Source: Bemisia tabaci
Taxonomy: Eukaryota > Arthropoda > Insecta > Hemiptera > Aleyrodidae
NCBI RefSeq assembly: GCF_918797505.1
Contig: NC_092797.1
Location: 1,302,001-1,366,000, forward strand
DNA length: 64,000 nt
Direction of reading: 5' to 3'
Positions 22,631 to 35,206 of the stretch are shown piece after piece. The notes below the pieces were generated by a model, which was not told where the DNA came from, searched no databases, and saw only the letters and a program-made list of their open reading frames with translations. The position numbers and the translations under genes were made by a program. The number at the start of each line of letters is the position of its first letter. Position 1 is the stretch's first letter.

Positions 22631-25600
22631 GAGAGAACTTTCCTTTCACTCTGGGCTATTTAATCAATGTAAAATCTCGAAAAATCTCGATCGCTAGTGA
22701 GATTCTCCTCTGTTCTCTTGTAAAAAATCGCTTGAAAAAGCGATTTTTTGTATGTGTGAGTGCGCTCCCATAAGATCTGATGTAACCGCTTATTGTATTA
22801 GTGTGTATTTTACAGGGGTTTTTCGAGACTACCGATAGTCGCTGTTCGATACGTCGATACGTCGATTCAATTCTAAACCTACCAACCCTTTCCTACAAAA
22901 TACCCTGTTCCTTCTGAGTTTCCTTAACTTTGCCTTCTTTAACTCCGTTTCTAAATAAACTGTATTAATTATCTGAAGTTCTTTATATCTTAAAGCTTCA
23001 ATTTCCAATATGAATTTCCTAACTTTTTCACCATTTTCCTTATAAAACAAAATCAATTTACGTATGTACTTTTTACCCTTGTGTTTAGCGCTTGTTTCAT
23101 TTGTGCGTCAGCTTTGATACAATGGCGAATGGCGGATTGTTTACGTTCATTTTATAGTTGAGCATTTTCCAATTTTTTCCTTTAAATCTCTTCGAAAAAG
23201 TCCCAAAATGACTTAGCACTCTTTAAATAAGTAATTCACCCCTTCAACTTAACATTGATGGTACTTTGGATGGTTCCACCTTTTGCAGTGAGAGAAACTG
23301 AATTGCCGAGTTTCTGAGCTGGCTATGGCTGGCTCCTTGGTTTGTCCGTGTCCTTCGGTTTGATTTGTGATTTGTGCAACTTCCTTAATGGATAATCTTA
23401 CTTATCAAAATACTCTTTGACTGTGCGTGGAGTGTAATTTTGTCTTGAGTCTTGACAGCATTAGCACCATGTGAATCAAAATTTCAATCAACTCCATTTT
23501 TGCCGCAGGGTAGGGATCCTTTAGCTATCCTACCGCTATCAGAGTGCTGTCGAGAAACTAATCACAACTGTCGGTATGTTCTGTTGAGCAGTTATGTAAA
23601 TATAAAACGGTTGTATTTGTTAGTCAATTTCTTTTGTATGTGAACAATAACTGAATGTCCAGAATTCCAAACATCTGACTGTATCTCAAGTATATGTCGG
23701 AAATATTTATCAAGGTCAGAGTTTGTGAATCCTTGGCAGCAGTTAATGAATTTCCCCTAAGTAACAACTTCGCTCAACAAAGTTTGGTAAGTAAGTACAG
23801 CTCAGATCCACCATCGTACACATATAATTACATATTAGTTTAAACTCAGTGCGAGTAATGTTTTGAGGGTAAAGTGTTCTCTATTCTCCAACATTTATTA
23901 GCAGGGGTGCGAATTGCGCGGAGGCTGAGAGGTACTTGTTATTTTTCTAGATTTTTCAGATTTGCAATTTTTGTGGAATACTTACTGTGACTTTGGCACA
24001 CATTCTAAAATTAACAAGAAATTCCACAAAAGTTTGATCAGCGCGTTGTGCTGACCTTCTTGCGAGAACCTAGCCCGAGGCTGAAAATTGCAGAGGCATG
24101 AAACAATGTTCACTTTGGTTTGTGAGATTTTCTTATAAACTTGGCATCCTCATATTTGTCCGACTTTTACCAAAATAATCTTGAAATTATCTCTCCCATC
24201 ACCACATAGCAACAAAATTAGCATAAACATTCTTGATAAGAGGTGGCATAGTATCCAGAGACCCCTGAGAGTTTTGTATTAAATACTAATGATGCTCCTC
24301 TGGCAGAATTAAAAATTGACCATTCTAAACTACATACTCATATCAACAGCTCTTGCTGACAACAACCTGCTACCTTCATCAACTTAATCTGAAGTTTAGA
24401 ATAATAGATAAGCCGCCAACTAATGTACTATCATTTCCATGCAAACAGTCAACCTTGTATTTATTGAGGAATGATAAATACAGTTTTTACTATGCCTTAG
24501 AGTTCTTACCATAATTCTTACCATTTGGAGTCAGGAAATAAAAATAATTGCTTCATTGTTTGCATTTTTATTGGCCAACTAAGTTCACAGTGGAACTTTC
24601 GTCTACTTGGTGTTAATGAAGGTAAATATTTATTCTTCTCTTATTTGGATGAGAATTACCTAGGTACATCAAATAGGTATGACATACTGTGACACTGGGT
24701 GCCGCTACTAGGTACTCTACTTATATTTCAACGATACTGGAAAAATTCATAACTCAGGTAAGGGCGTTATCTTGCAAGCTACAGAGCTAGTAATTAGTCA
24801 TATTTCGATCCTTTGAGATTCTTTCATCATTCAGAAATAAAAAACTAAATTCAGCTGGAACAGGCACATTTCTAGGAAGGAATGTGACGGATCATTTACT
24901 TATATCTAATTTATATCTCATCGTCATCTCATTTATCAAACAATGCTTCTCGTCCTCATCTTGTTCTAATCTTGTTGAGAGCAGGCGAAGATTTGAAATG
25001 CGCGCTACAGATTCGGTAGTCGCCTGGCAAACATGGTACCCGCCTGACGTCACAAAACTTCAAGATGGCAACAAAAATCTAACTGGGACAATAATCAAAG
25101 AAAAGGACTGTGGTGGTTACAAAGGAATACCTAAATGATCATTCATTTTTTCGAACCCTTATAATTTAAAAAAATTAATTTGAAGTGAAGTACGTATTTG
25201 GAGACTTTACACTTTACTGGGAGAACATCCAATGCCCAGCATGAGCATTGGAAACGTCATTCGTGAACTCAAAATGACCGACTTGTATTATGACTCTACT
25301 ACTGCAATATTTTTGAAATTTGACAACATTGAGAGATTGAAGCGGTTGTGCAAAAATTTAAGATACGGCAGCACTCATTTAGTGACGTAATATAAGTTAA
25401 AAGTTAAACGTCATGAAATACCTTTTATCACACATGCGATTGGCCAAAACTTTCAAAGGGATTTTGAACCACCAATCACTATCGATATCAAATGTTATGC
25501 CTATTATGCCTGCGCTCTGCATGCATGCACCACTTTTGAGTCTCTTCTCACTTCTCATTCCGTGAAGTTTGTGTTGATAAAAACAGACGATGATAAAATT

Positions 25601-25677
25601 CGTGTTATGTGTGCTGAAACCCCATAAATGTTTTTCTCTATCTTGACTTTACACTATACTCACAAATTTCGAAAAAT

Positions 25678-28600
25678 ATGAACTTGGAAGCTTTGGAATC
25701 CGAAATTTCTGAGCTAGAATCAGTTAGCGACTGTATGCGTGTATGCAATTCGAAGAACTATGTAGATCAGTACGTGTCTGATGTTGTGGATTTCAGTTCT
25801 CAGTATGGCAGTGACATCAGTATATCGTATTCTGCTCATAATATCCTCGGCAAACCAAGCAAATTTCCAGCTTATGGAGACTTTCCTCAGACATTTGTGA
25901 TGGTAAGTTTTACTCTGAAATCCAGGTATCTGAGATTCACAATTCTAGGTTATGTGGCTCAGTGATCAAGGGCTTTTTTCCATAGCCATGGTTTTACGAG
26001 CGCGTTTCTGTACACATGATTCGATTACGTTTAAAGCTACCCAAACTCCAAGATGTGCATTAGAAACCCACATCAGAACAACGTCGCATCTTATAATTTC
26101 AAGTTGGAATGGGCTCGAAATGATCCCGATTAAGAAGTGTTCTGCACTCCTGGAAATTGCGTCAGACAAGTTGGCAGTTGTTTACATTCTGGTTGCAAAC
26201 AACTGAGCCTCTGTCATCAACTATCGATCAAGGATTGACTTAAAATAACTATGACGCTGTGCAGCTGTTGTGTGCAGATACTGAGAACCAATATCTATCT
26301 CTGAGGAGATATTGATAAATTTTCGGAGTATCGACACATCTTCTTGGAATATTAATAAAGAAAAATATCTTCTGTGCGAGATAATCAGAAGCTCACAACT
26401 GCCAACTTAGCTGATTCACCTCTAGATTTGCATCGAACGTAACCAACTAACACTGAAACTGAATTTTAATTCCAATTACAGCAAATTTGCATCCCACTTA
26501 CATACAGCATTTCTCCATATACTGAAATCACAGTATAAGCTTCTGATTGGGGTTCATTAAGTACAAGCTTTTTAGAGCAGAATTCAACCAGCATTGAAGA
26601 GGTATTAACAAGAGCTAAGACTTGGTAGAAAGCGTTTTTTTCATTGAACAATAAATCCTGGTCTGTAACTCGCAGAGCGGAGATGAGCAGCAACAGTAAA
26701 GTACTAACTACTGAGCCTGTGCCTTTGGGTGGTTCCTAGTGCCAAGAGTTCTTCTTTGTTATTATGTTGTTGTTTTTTGTTTTTTTAAATAAATAAAATT
26801 GTAAAGTCTACTTTTGGGCACATGGCTACTGATTGTAAATAAAAGCCAGGAATTACTCCCAAATCCACTTGCTTCAGGGGAGTCGTAAATAGAATAGCAT
26901 GTTATAATTAAATGATAGAGTACGCACAGTGCTTATTCTAGAGAGGTACATATAATCTGCATGAGGAGAACAACATGTAGAATTATCTTGTACATGAAAG
27001 CTACTATAAGCCTCTTTTTGGCATTCAAGAGGAAGCGCAGCATGTCCAATCAATGAAATGAAAGCTAGTGATTCAGTAGGTCCTTGTGGCTCCAGCCTTC
27101 AAAAATAAGAGATGAGCTCAGAATTCCCAGAATTTGTATTGTCCTTCCTTGATGTAATCCTTAGTCTCGTTATGGTTGGCACTATTTAGCTCATGTTCCA
27201 ACTGAAATAACACTCGGTATATTGGTTCCTCAAGATCGAAAGAACATATTATTTGAGAAAAGTTTCAGCTGCTCAGGAGCTTTGTTTTCTGGAGATAGTT
27301 TAACTGTCTTGGTACCATTTGGACTACAGGTTTTTTTTTTAAGTGGAACCTTCTCTGTTTTTCTTGTAGAAAACTTATGGAAATTGGTGGAATGAAGCCC
27401 CATCCAGATTGGAACCTATTATGCCTCAAAATTTTAGCTCAGTCAGAAGTCAAGATTACATTGGTAAGAAGAAATAGTTTTCATCATTCCTTTCTTTATT
27501 TTTATGTACTTTTGCTAATTATACGAATATGAATAAACTTTTAAGTCCTTAGCCTTATTATTGAAGAGGTTTTTTATCTGTCAGAACCACAAGCAATTTT
27601 AAAAACTAGATTTTTCTCCTTATTCGAATGCTGAACAATTTTTTCAGTGCCTTTTTTAGTTTTTTTCCTCCTTCATCAGTTAAAAGTGTCATGATTGTTT
27701 TTTTCTCCTATCTTCACTATTCTCAGCAATCCTGTATCAAGTTCTTAAATATTGAGGCATTTTTCGGTAAAAAAGCACATGAGACTTCCAATGCTGCAGA
27801 GGTTGTGCAACGTAGTTTTCTCGTTGTAAGTAACTTACTTATCCAATAGTTCTGCCATGAATTTTTCCCTTGATTTGTTCCGAGTTTTCCCTCATTAAAA
27901 TAAGGAAGTAAGTCCATTGTGAATGATTTTCATCTGCCTCAAACGTTATAAAAAATTGCACCATCTTAGCAGCATTGCAAGTCTCATATCGACGGTGAAA
28001 CTACCAAACCACGTATCTCGGTTTGCGATGTCGCAGACTTCCTGTCATACTTTATTTTTTAAATGAAAAACTAGTTAACGTCCGGTCTAGAAAATTTCTG
28101 TGATTTTTCCTCTTCGTGCGAAGAAAATTCTGTGAAAATTTCGAGGAATGATATTGATTTGGTCTACTTCAAAAAAATAAAATGTGAGCGTAGATTTTTA
28201 AACACCGCAAACGAGATACGTGGTTTGGTAGTTTCACCGTCGATATGTCCTTTTACTTAAAAATGCCTCAATTTGTTCATTTGACACCTTTTGAAAAAGG
28301 GTTAAGGTTTTTCTTTTTTTGTTTCTGATATTAATTTACTAAGTAAGAATGGCAAGAAATATTTCATCATTCGGGGGGGCTAGGCCTACTCTCTTCCGTA
28401 TAAGAAATCCCAGCACTCGGTTTCTTACTGAAAATTCAACAGATTTTGCAAAATAAGTGTGTGACATTTTTTCCATCTTGGAAATCCTACTCCCTTGATA
28501 AGTCTCCCTCTATACTCCATCCATGGTTGCCTGAGAAATCAGCAAATTTCCCCATCTATCTCCATGTGTAATATCCAGATTTTTTCACACAGCATGACAA

Positions 28601-31600
28601 CCTTGGCCCTTTGGCACTAAAATTGCTGTTTGTCCATGATTCTTATTCTGATGCAACAACAATGGTTTACACTTTTAAATTGTAACCCCAACTTTTCCTA
28701 CTTTTAATTTGATCAGTAATATGTTTTGCTCTTAGATATCGTCTTTGAATGTATCGTGTATCCAGTTGCAATAAAGGTTTTTGAAACTTTTAATCCTGGT
28801 TCTGTGGTGAGGATATGGGCAGCCAGTGAGAAATATGAGTGGGCGTTGCTGTGGGAGGGACCCTCCCAAAAAGTGGAACATAAATCACGTGCCTTTCAAC
28901 CTAATTTGAGGTTTATTAACTTTCCAACAAAGTAAGTATATTTTCTGGCCTTTTACTATAGTATCTCATATTTTTGCCAAACTATCCAGGGCTACCTCCT
29001 CTCTCCTTTCTGGAATAGTTCAACTTGATGTTGATTGCAGTAGTCAACCTAACTGCGATTTTGGAAAAGAATTTGTGATTTCTCGATCTATTCAAAGGGA
29101 ATTTCCAAGTATCAATCTTTTAACTCATATGCAATTACTAAAGAAGTGTTCTTCATTGTACCCAAATCAATTTTAGAGTTGTCATTAAGAATGAAGAAAC
29201 TTCCTCAGCTGTAAGCAATACTGGAAAACTTCCCGGATCTACTTGAATAACTTTGTTTCCTAATTCCTAGGGAAGAACTTTGCATCTCTCTACAGCACTA
29301 TACACATCAAGATTGTAACGGTCATAGCTGCTTTTGAGGGGGGCCGATTTTGGCTCTTAACAGCACTTTTTTTCTCAATTTTATGACTGCTGCTTTTTCT
29401 TTTGTCTACAGTTTGCTACGTTTAGAGTTTGACCACTCCCTTTTAGACTATTTCACGGAAATCGACGCTGTTCTCTTCACTGGTTCAAGAGTCTCTTTCA
29501 AGAATAATGCTGTTATATTCAGTTTTATTGGATTATCAGATGACATGGAGTCTTCGGAAAATGAAAGCAGCTGTGATTCTTCGAATGATATAGTTCCATG
29601 GATTCCGTCCAAGCCTGTTACAGATTTAACCACTAATCTTATAAAACGGAATATCCATATCATACCCTCCCAGGTAATTCAAGTTTGTGTTAATCTTCTG
29701 CAGAAGTAATTGATTAAGTGACTCAAGATTACATACCAGAGGTTTGAGCCCCTGCCGATGGAATTCAAATATCGGGAGCAATCTGTGAGCCATTATGATA
29801 CTTATCTTTGAGTTCAGCGAACATTGTATTACACAATGTCTAAAATGTAGTAGCACTGAATATATTGGTACGTGGAGTGTAACCAAGTGCTAGAAATAAT
29901 GTAGCATTTCCTTTAAAAAAAAAAACTTGCACTTTATTAATAAACTTTGACCGAAGCTTTTCGAAGCAAGCGCGCTTCATCGTCAGGGTCACAAAGTATA
30001 AATCACAAAGGCCATAATTTAATTTCAGACAAGGTAACAGATTTCAGTGGTAACAATTTGTTATCAATTGTTACCACTGAAATCTATTACCTTGTCTGAA
30101 ATTGAAATGGCCTTTGTGATTTATACTTTGTGACCCTGACGATGAAGCGCTTGCTTCGAAAAGCTTCGGTCAAAGTCTATTAATAAAATGTAAGTTTTTT
30201 TTTAAAGAAAATGATACATTATTTCTAGCACTTGGCTACACTCCACATACCAATTATCTTTGAGGAGCAAAGCTTTTTTTAGTTTTGCGTTAGGTTGTTA
30301 AAATGTTCAAATAGGTCAGTGGAGTTATTTTCATTATGACTTCATTCAAAAGTAATGAGTGAACCACGCTCACTGTTCTTCCCCAACTTTTTTTGATAAT
30401 GGTGACTAGGAGGAAAGCTAACTTGAAAACAAAAGAAATAGGAAGGCCGAAAATAAGGTTTTAACTGCATGCTCTTCGCTTTTAAAGTTATGTGTCACGG
30501 TCATTATAGCGTCAGAATTTGTAGTAAAAAAATTCATGGCGGCATTACCGTGTGTTGTTGATCAGCAAAAGGTTATAGGCTTGGCCATATGATTTTGACA
30601 AGCTCCGCTGTCGGTTAATGCAATCTCTGGATTTCCTCATCGCTGCATTTGCCAAGATGCTTTCTTTCGGAATATTTTAACATTATCATATAACTGCAGA
30701 AATGACGTAACCTTGAGTAAGTATCAAAAATTAATCAAATCTCAGCGTAGTGGTAGTTACTAGGTAAGCATTATGTAGGTTAAGCAACACTGGATTATTA
30801 ACCTATTTTCCTTTTCTTTTCGTTTCAGGTTGACATTCCAACTGTCCTATCTAATTTCATAACCAAAGACTTACAACCCTTGTATAAAGAATTCGAAAGC
30901 TCCATTCTGGAAATTGAAAATTCAGATAATAAAAACAAAATGGGTTCATTTGGTATACTGCCTGATGAAACAATCCTAAATATTTTAAGCTACCTAGATT
31001 CAGTGTCCCTCTGCCAATGTGCCAAAGTTAATAAACACTTAAACTCCCTTGCAACAGACCCTCTATTATACATAAGTTTAAACCTGAAGCCTTATTGGCA
31101 TTGTATCTCGTCTAATTCCCTAAGAACAGTGTCAAGCCGTTGTCAGTATTTGCAAAAACTAGATCTCTCCTGGTGCGGCAACTATGATAAGATTAAATCT
31201 GATCATTTCTGTGATTTCATCAGTGATTGTGGTAAATCACTGACACACTTGCGTTTAGACTGTTGTAAATTTGTCGACGATAAATGCATCGTCAAAGTTA
31301 GTTCAGTGTGTGAGAAGCTGCGTGAATTATTGCTGCGAAATTGCAACTTGATCACGGCGAGAGGCTTCCTATCTCTTTGCAGAATTAACACTCTAGAAAG
31401 GCTTGATTTCTATCGCACTCGAATAGAGGTTGACCCGTTGGTGAAAATTCTTATGGCGTCTCCGAATTTAAAGCACATCAATCTTGGTGAGAAATTTGAT
31501 TATTGTTTTCTTCGTTCTATCGATTTAAGGAGCTCATAGCTTATCATGAAAAAACTATAAGAAGTTAATGGAAGAGTTTATAATACTCTCAGGAGAATAA

Positions 31601-34600
31601 ATAGGCACCAAAGATGACCAATAGATATGACAATTGGCCATTTTAAGAAAAGCTGGGTTGAATAATCTAAGTGCAGGTTACATATGAGTGAAATTTCAAC
31701 TTCCAGTCATGAGGCAAAATAATGATCACTAGGGATTAATGCTTCACATCGTATACCCTGAGCTGAGTTTTACTCAACATGTTCTGCTTGCTCTGATCAT
31801 TTTGTCTCATTAATGAAGATTCATCATTTATTCTGATGTCTGAACTCTTGTTTTTTCAGCTGTAGATTATATCTTTCTCAAAGTCCAGTAATTTCTCTTT
31901 TTTCAGAAGAAGTTCATTTTATTTCAAAAGAAATTTGAAAATTTGAGGAATTTGGTCGGATTTTTTTATATATATATACTTTTTTGACAACGAGTATTCA
32001 TATCTCATTCTTATTTATTCAGTCAATCATTCATGTAGAGCCTCTCTTGTTTCAGGATCGTGTAACCAAATAGGGGTAATGGACACCATTGCTGAAACTC
32101 TAGGCTCATATAACAAGGAACTGATCTCCATTGATCTGTGGAAGACGTACAACTTGACTCCTGCTGGTGTTCATGCCTTAAGTAAATGCTCAAAATTACA
32201 AGAAGTTGAACTCGGATGGTGGTAAGTCAGTGATGAAGTGTGAGGCATTTTACTGCCGTTTTAATATTACATACTTAACTTCAGCAATTAATAAATTCTG
32301 TTACCCTGTAACTCAGCAAACACTAAGAGAGAAGGATTGTAGAGAGAAAGTGTCCTATAATTCAAAGATCCTGTCGTGGAAATTGTACAAATACTTGGAT
32401 GGCTAAAGTCAAAAAATGTGCATCTCAGATTGTGACATTATAAATCTGTGTTCATGTCTTATTTTTTTAAAAGCTCAGCAGCCGACGGTATGTATTGAAA
32501 TTTTCTGTGAATTTTCTTCACTCATGTTCAAAAATGACACAAAATTGCAAGGAAACATTCCAATTAGTTTTCCTTGAAAAAAATAAAACATCATCAGAGA
32601 TTTGAAACATTTCAATAGAACTATGTATCCTCCGTTGGTCATTAAATAAAACTTTTTATCACTCTCAAGAACCTCCCCAAAAGAACCTCCCTTTCTCTCT
32701 CTTTAATTATTCTACTTGATTTTTGCACAAGGAAAAATTCAAATGCAATTTTCATGCTGTTTTTTAATCTGTTGTTAGTAAAGTTTATTTATTGTTTCAG
32801 TTTGGGCGTTAGTGGACCTGGGAATTGCTTGTCATCCCTGGCACTAGGTTGTCCTTCTTTGAAAAAGTTCTTTATTGGAGCTTTACGTGGGATTTTAGAT
32901 CGTGACCTGGAGCCTTTTCTCACCCATTGTCCTCACTTGCAACAGGTCGATTTTCTAGGAGTCAAAGGAATTACATCAGATATCTGTCTCAAGTATGTAT
33001 AATCGATTTGTAAAATATGTTTTGCCTAGCAGCAATATTAGAGTCAAATATACAAAAGCTTTTTTAGGAATGAGTGATCCTCTTTTTAGTCAATAACTAG
33101 GAGGTTATGACCTCTCGCTGCCACGCACCCACCAAAGCTTCCATGTTAATCCAAAGAGAGTGGGCTCATTTAGGGACTATCTCCTATTGGTAGCTGCAAA
33201 ACTCCTAAAAATCGGCCCGATAGACCTTTAGATTGAACTGTGGCAAAAAATAAAAATTTTCATTTTTTAATGGGAGAATCCACAACTTTATCATGTAACA
33301 TATATGATCCTGGGTCATATCTCCAAAATCTGAATAGAGAGGGCTCATTTAGAGACTGTCACCTGTTGACAGCCACAAAAATGATGGAAATTGCACCAAC
33401 AGAACGGTAGAATGGGTTATCCATATCAAGGTGGACTGCCAAGACCCATTTCTGTTAAAAGATATGTCTTCCTGTGCGGAATTTGCATTTGCAAGTGCAT
33501 TTGCATACACAAGGAAATGTTGTGGATTTTATTGAGGGGTCATTAAACATTTCTCTTTGAAATTAGCTGCCCAAGAGTGGAATGAGAAGAGAAGTGTGCT
33601 TTCCTAGAATCTGCCATGGCCACATGTAAGTTTTTTCCGGGCTACTAGGATCAGCATATCCTCACTTACGCGCTATCAGGGCGGTTGGGTTCATGGTCAG
33701 TGATGCTTTGAGCACCTGAATATGGGAGAGTATTGCCATCTCAATCCTTTTACTACAGATAAAAAGTGCCACTCTCTGATTGGTTGGCTATCATGAAGCC
33801 CCAAAGTTGGCCCAATGTCAAAACCGCAGCCCCTCCGCTCTTAGTTTGGCCCAATGCTAACAAACAAGATGGCGACAAAGTTGTACAAAGTTTTGGATGT
33901 GATAGAAATTTTTTTACATCCAACTTCTGAATTGAGTTTGGATCGAACTTTAATGGATATTTTTGCTGAAAATTAACCTTTGAGCGTGATTTTCATTCGT
34001 TTCTCAGCTGATTAAAGGTGTGCCTCTGGGTCGGGTTTGTTTACATTGGGCCAACTTTGGAGTCCCATGATAGCCTAAAACTGATGAACTAATCTGAGAG
34101 CGGCACAGAGATGACAGTACTCTCCCGAATATAGGTACTCTAGTGATGCTCCATGCCAATTAATTTAAGTCCCAATGACCCAGCAGGATCATGCCCAGTC
34201 TTCTCTTATCAAATTTTTTGGTGATTTTCTATTTCGGTTTTTCTTGATTCATGAATTCTTTTTGTTTTGTTGTAGAGTCCACGCCAAGGAAGTTTACGCA
34301 CTTCTAGACTGCGACAGAGCATCCGCCGTCTTGCTTCTTGCATTTACTTTTTACGTAAAAGTGATGTCAGATAAGCTTCTGTGGCAGTCTAGAAGTGCGT
34401 AAACTTATTTGGCGCGGACTCCAGTCCATTCATTTCTCCTTCAGTTCTTCTCAGTCAGAGTTGCCAAAGAATTTAGAAAATGAAATTTTCTGACATTTCC
34501 CTGACACATCTGGTGGAATTTCCTGACAATTAACGTTATGACAGGTGGAGAAGAAGGCATGATTGAAAACAGTTTTCAGGCAAAATTGGTTGTTTGAAAC

Positions 34601-34943
34601 ATCAAAATCTGTCTAGAAAGCAAATAAAGGTGATCTAACAAATTTTCCCTAACATGTCCGTCATTTTCCCTGACATTTCCCGGTTTTCCAGGACTCTTCA
34701 AATTCCCTGACATTTCCCGGTATTCCCTGACTGTGGCAACCCTGCTCAGTGTTATTTTCTTTCTAATTTAACTAAATTTGCGTTGTACAATGTTTCAGGT
34801 TTCTGAAAACGTTCAAAGAACTTCGATTGCTGGACCTGAGTTTTTGTGATCAGATTTCAGAAGCGGATGTTACATTTTGGAAAGAAATGTTCCCCAACGT
34901 TTGTATCAAACGAAGCTTTCAGAATGACTGGTGGCAACCTTGA
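25678..34943 (+). CDS. FBXL4: F-box/LRR-repeat protein 4 (FBXL4), 8 coding exons, 645 aa
   Basis: Exons: 25678-25902, 27370-27463, 28736-28931, 29412-29673, 30829-31486, 32056-32221, 32801-32992, 34799-34943 (TGA). All introns are GT-AG with matching phases; the total is 646 codons. The family is an SCF ubiquitin-ligase substrate receptor, known in mammals to act at mitochondria and to restrain BNIP3/NIX mitophagy. Visible: the conserved N-terminal beta-domain (QYVSDVVDFSSQYGS, then KTYGNWWNEAPS, IVFECIVYPVAIKVFETF, LLDYFTEIDAVLF). The F-box is at about residues 300-345 (ILPDETILNILSYLDSVSL), followed by cysteine-rich LRRs to the end (LQKLDLSWCG, LRLDCC, LQEVELGWC, LRLLDLSFC). The ATG at 25678 is the first after an in-frame TGA at 25615. 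The N-terminal hydrophobic segment of human FBXL4 is not encoded here. Introns 4, 6 and 7 carry transposons or decayed repeat sequence. Confidence 0.93.
27989..28243. mobile_element. MITE family G, copy 2, flanked by TA
   Basis: Ends TCGACGGTGAAACTACCAAA and TTTGGTAGTTTCACCGTCGA are perfect inverses, followed inward by CCACGTATCTCGGTTTGC and its near inverse. Both sides are flanked by TA, as expected for Tc1/mariner-type integration. It lies in FBXL4 intron 2. Confidence 0.75.
29864..30254. mobile_element. Penelope-like palindrome with hammerhead-like cores in FBXL4 intron 4
   Basis: Two arms of about 195 bp in inverted orientation meeting near 30059. Tips ATTGGTACGTGGAGTGT and ACACTCCACATACCAAT. 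Each arm holds CCTGACGATGAAGCGC and GCTTCGAAAAGCTTCGGTC, that is a CTGACGA box, a GAAGC/GCTTC stem, then GAAA, flanked by ACTTTG...GTC AAAGT. This resembles the hammerhead ribozyme motifs reported in Penelope-like retroelements. The stem III part is not canonical, so the ribozyme call is tentative. Outside the core each arm has an 'aataaaatg' or 'aataaagtg' type tail. Confidence 0.5.
33708..34142. mobile_element. hAT-type MITE family E, copy 1, with 8 bp target duplication
   Basis: 435 bp in FBXL4 intron 7, flanked by perfect octamers GTGATGCT (33700-33707 and 34143-34150). Ends TTGAGCACCTGAATATGGGA and TCCCGAATATAGGTACTCTA are inverted. The interior includes 'gtttacattgggccaacttt' and its approximate inverse. 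The second copy is 41759-42206. Confidence 0.85.
34275..34421. mobile_element. 147 bp MITE in FBXL4 intron 7
   Basis: About 38 bp inverted ends: GAGTCCACGCCAAGGAAGTT then TACGCACTTCTAGACTGC; right GCAGTCTAGAAGTGCGTAAA then CTTATTTGGCGCGGACTC. Non-coding, single copy in the window. Confidence 0.75.
34456..34744. mobile_element. MITE family J, copy 2, with CTCAGT flanks
   Basis: 289 bp. Ends CAGAGTTGCCA and TGTGGCAACCCTG are inverted, and CTCAGT occurs immediately on both sides (34450-34455 and 34745-34750). The interior repeats ttccctgacatttccc phrases. Its right edge is 54 bp before FBXL4 exon 8, so it sits next to the branch point and acceptor. Confidence 0.75.
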
Positions 34944-35206
34944 AAGCGTCATTCTCGTTTTATGAACTCAAAGTATGATTTTTAAAGATTTTAAAAGTGT
35001 ATTGCTGTGATATATCTCAGAATCCTAGGAACCAGCAAATCTATTTAGGAACTGACTTGTTTCTCTTGATGTATCTTTCCTTTTTATGAAACTTCAGTTC
35101 AGGATCTGTGAAGTGGGGACAAATTTTACTGTTCCATTAATTGTTTTTATTTTGATGAGCCTTTAAAAAAGCCTCCCTAATTTTTCTCTGTAAAATTTTT
35201 TGAATG

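Larger units (their letters stand above)
20487..25677. other. Intergenic region between divergent GALK2 and FBXL4
   Basis: About 5.2 kb that must hold both promoters and the presumed GALK2 5'UTR exon. I could not assign a TATA box or a start site. Contents seen: a decayed family K MITE (about 20640-20860), a decayed family P MITE (21330-21550), a MITE at 21747-22000, a 22 bp tandem repeat at 22565-22630 and a perfect 12 bp hairpin at 22722-22749. The 84-codon plus frame at 24884-25138 shows no domain and is probably chance. Confidence 0.5.

Noticed and set aside
22722..22749. Intrinsic bacterial-type terminator (12 bp stem followed by T run)
   Set aside because: The context is eukaryotic and the hairpin has A and T runs on both arms; it is just a short palindrome.
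24884..25138. 84-codon plus ORF upstream of FBXL4
   Set aside because: No domain, no fitting splice sites into FBXL4, and low-complexity start; probably chance.
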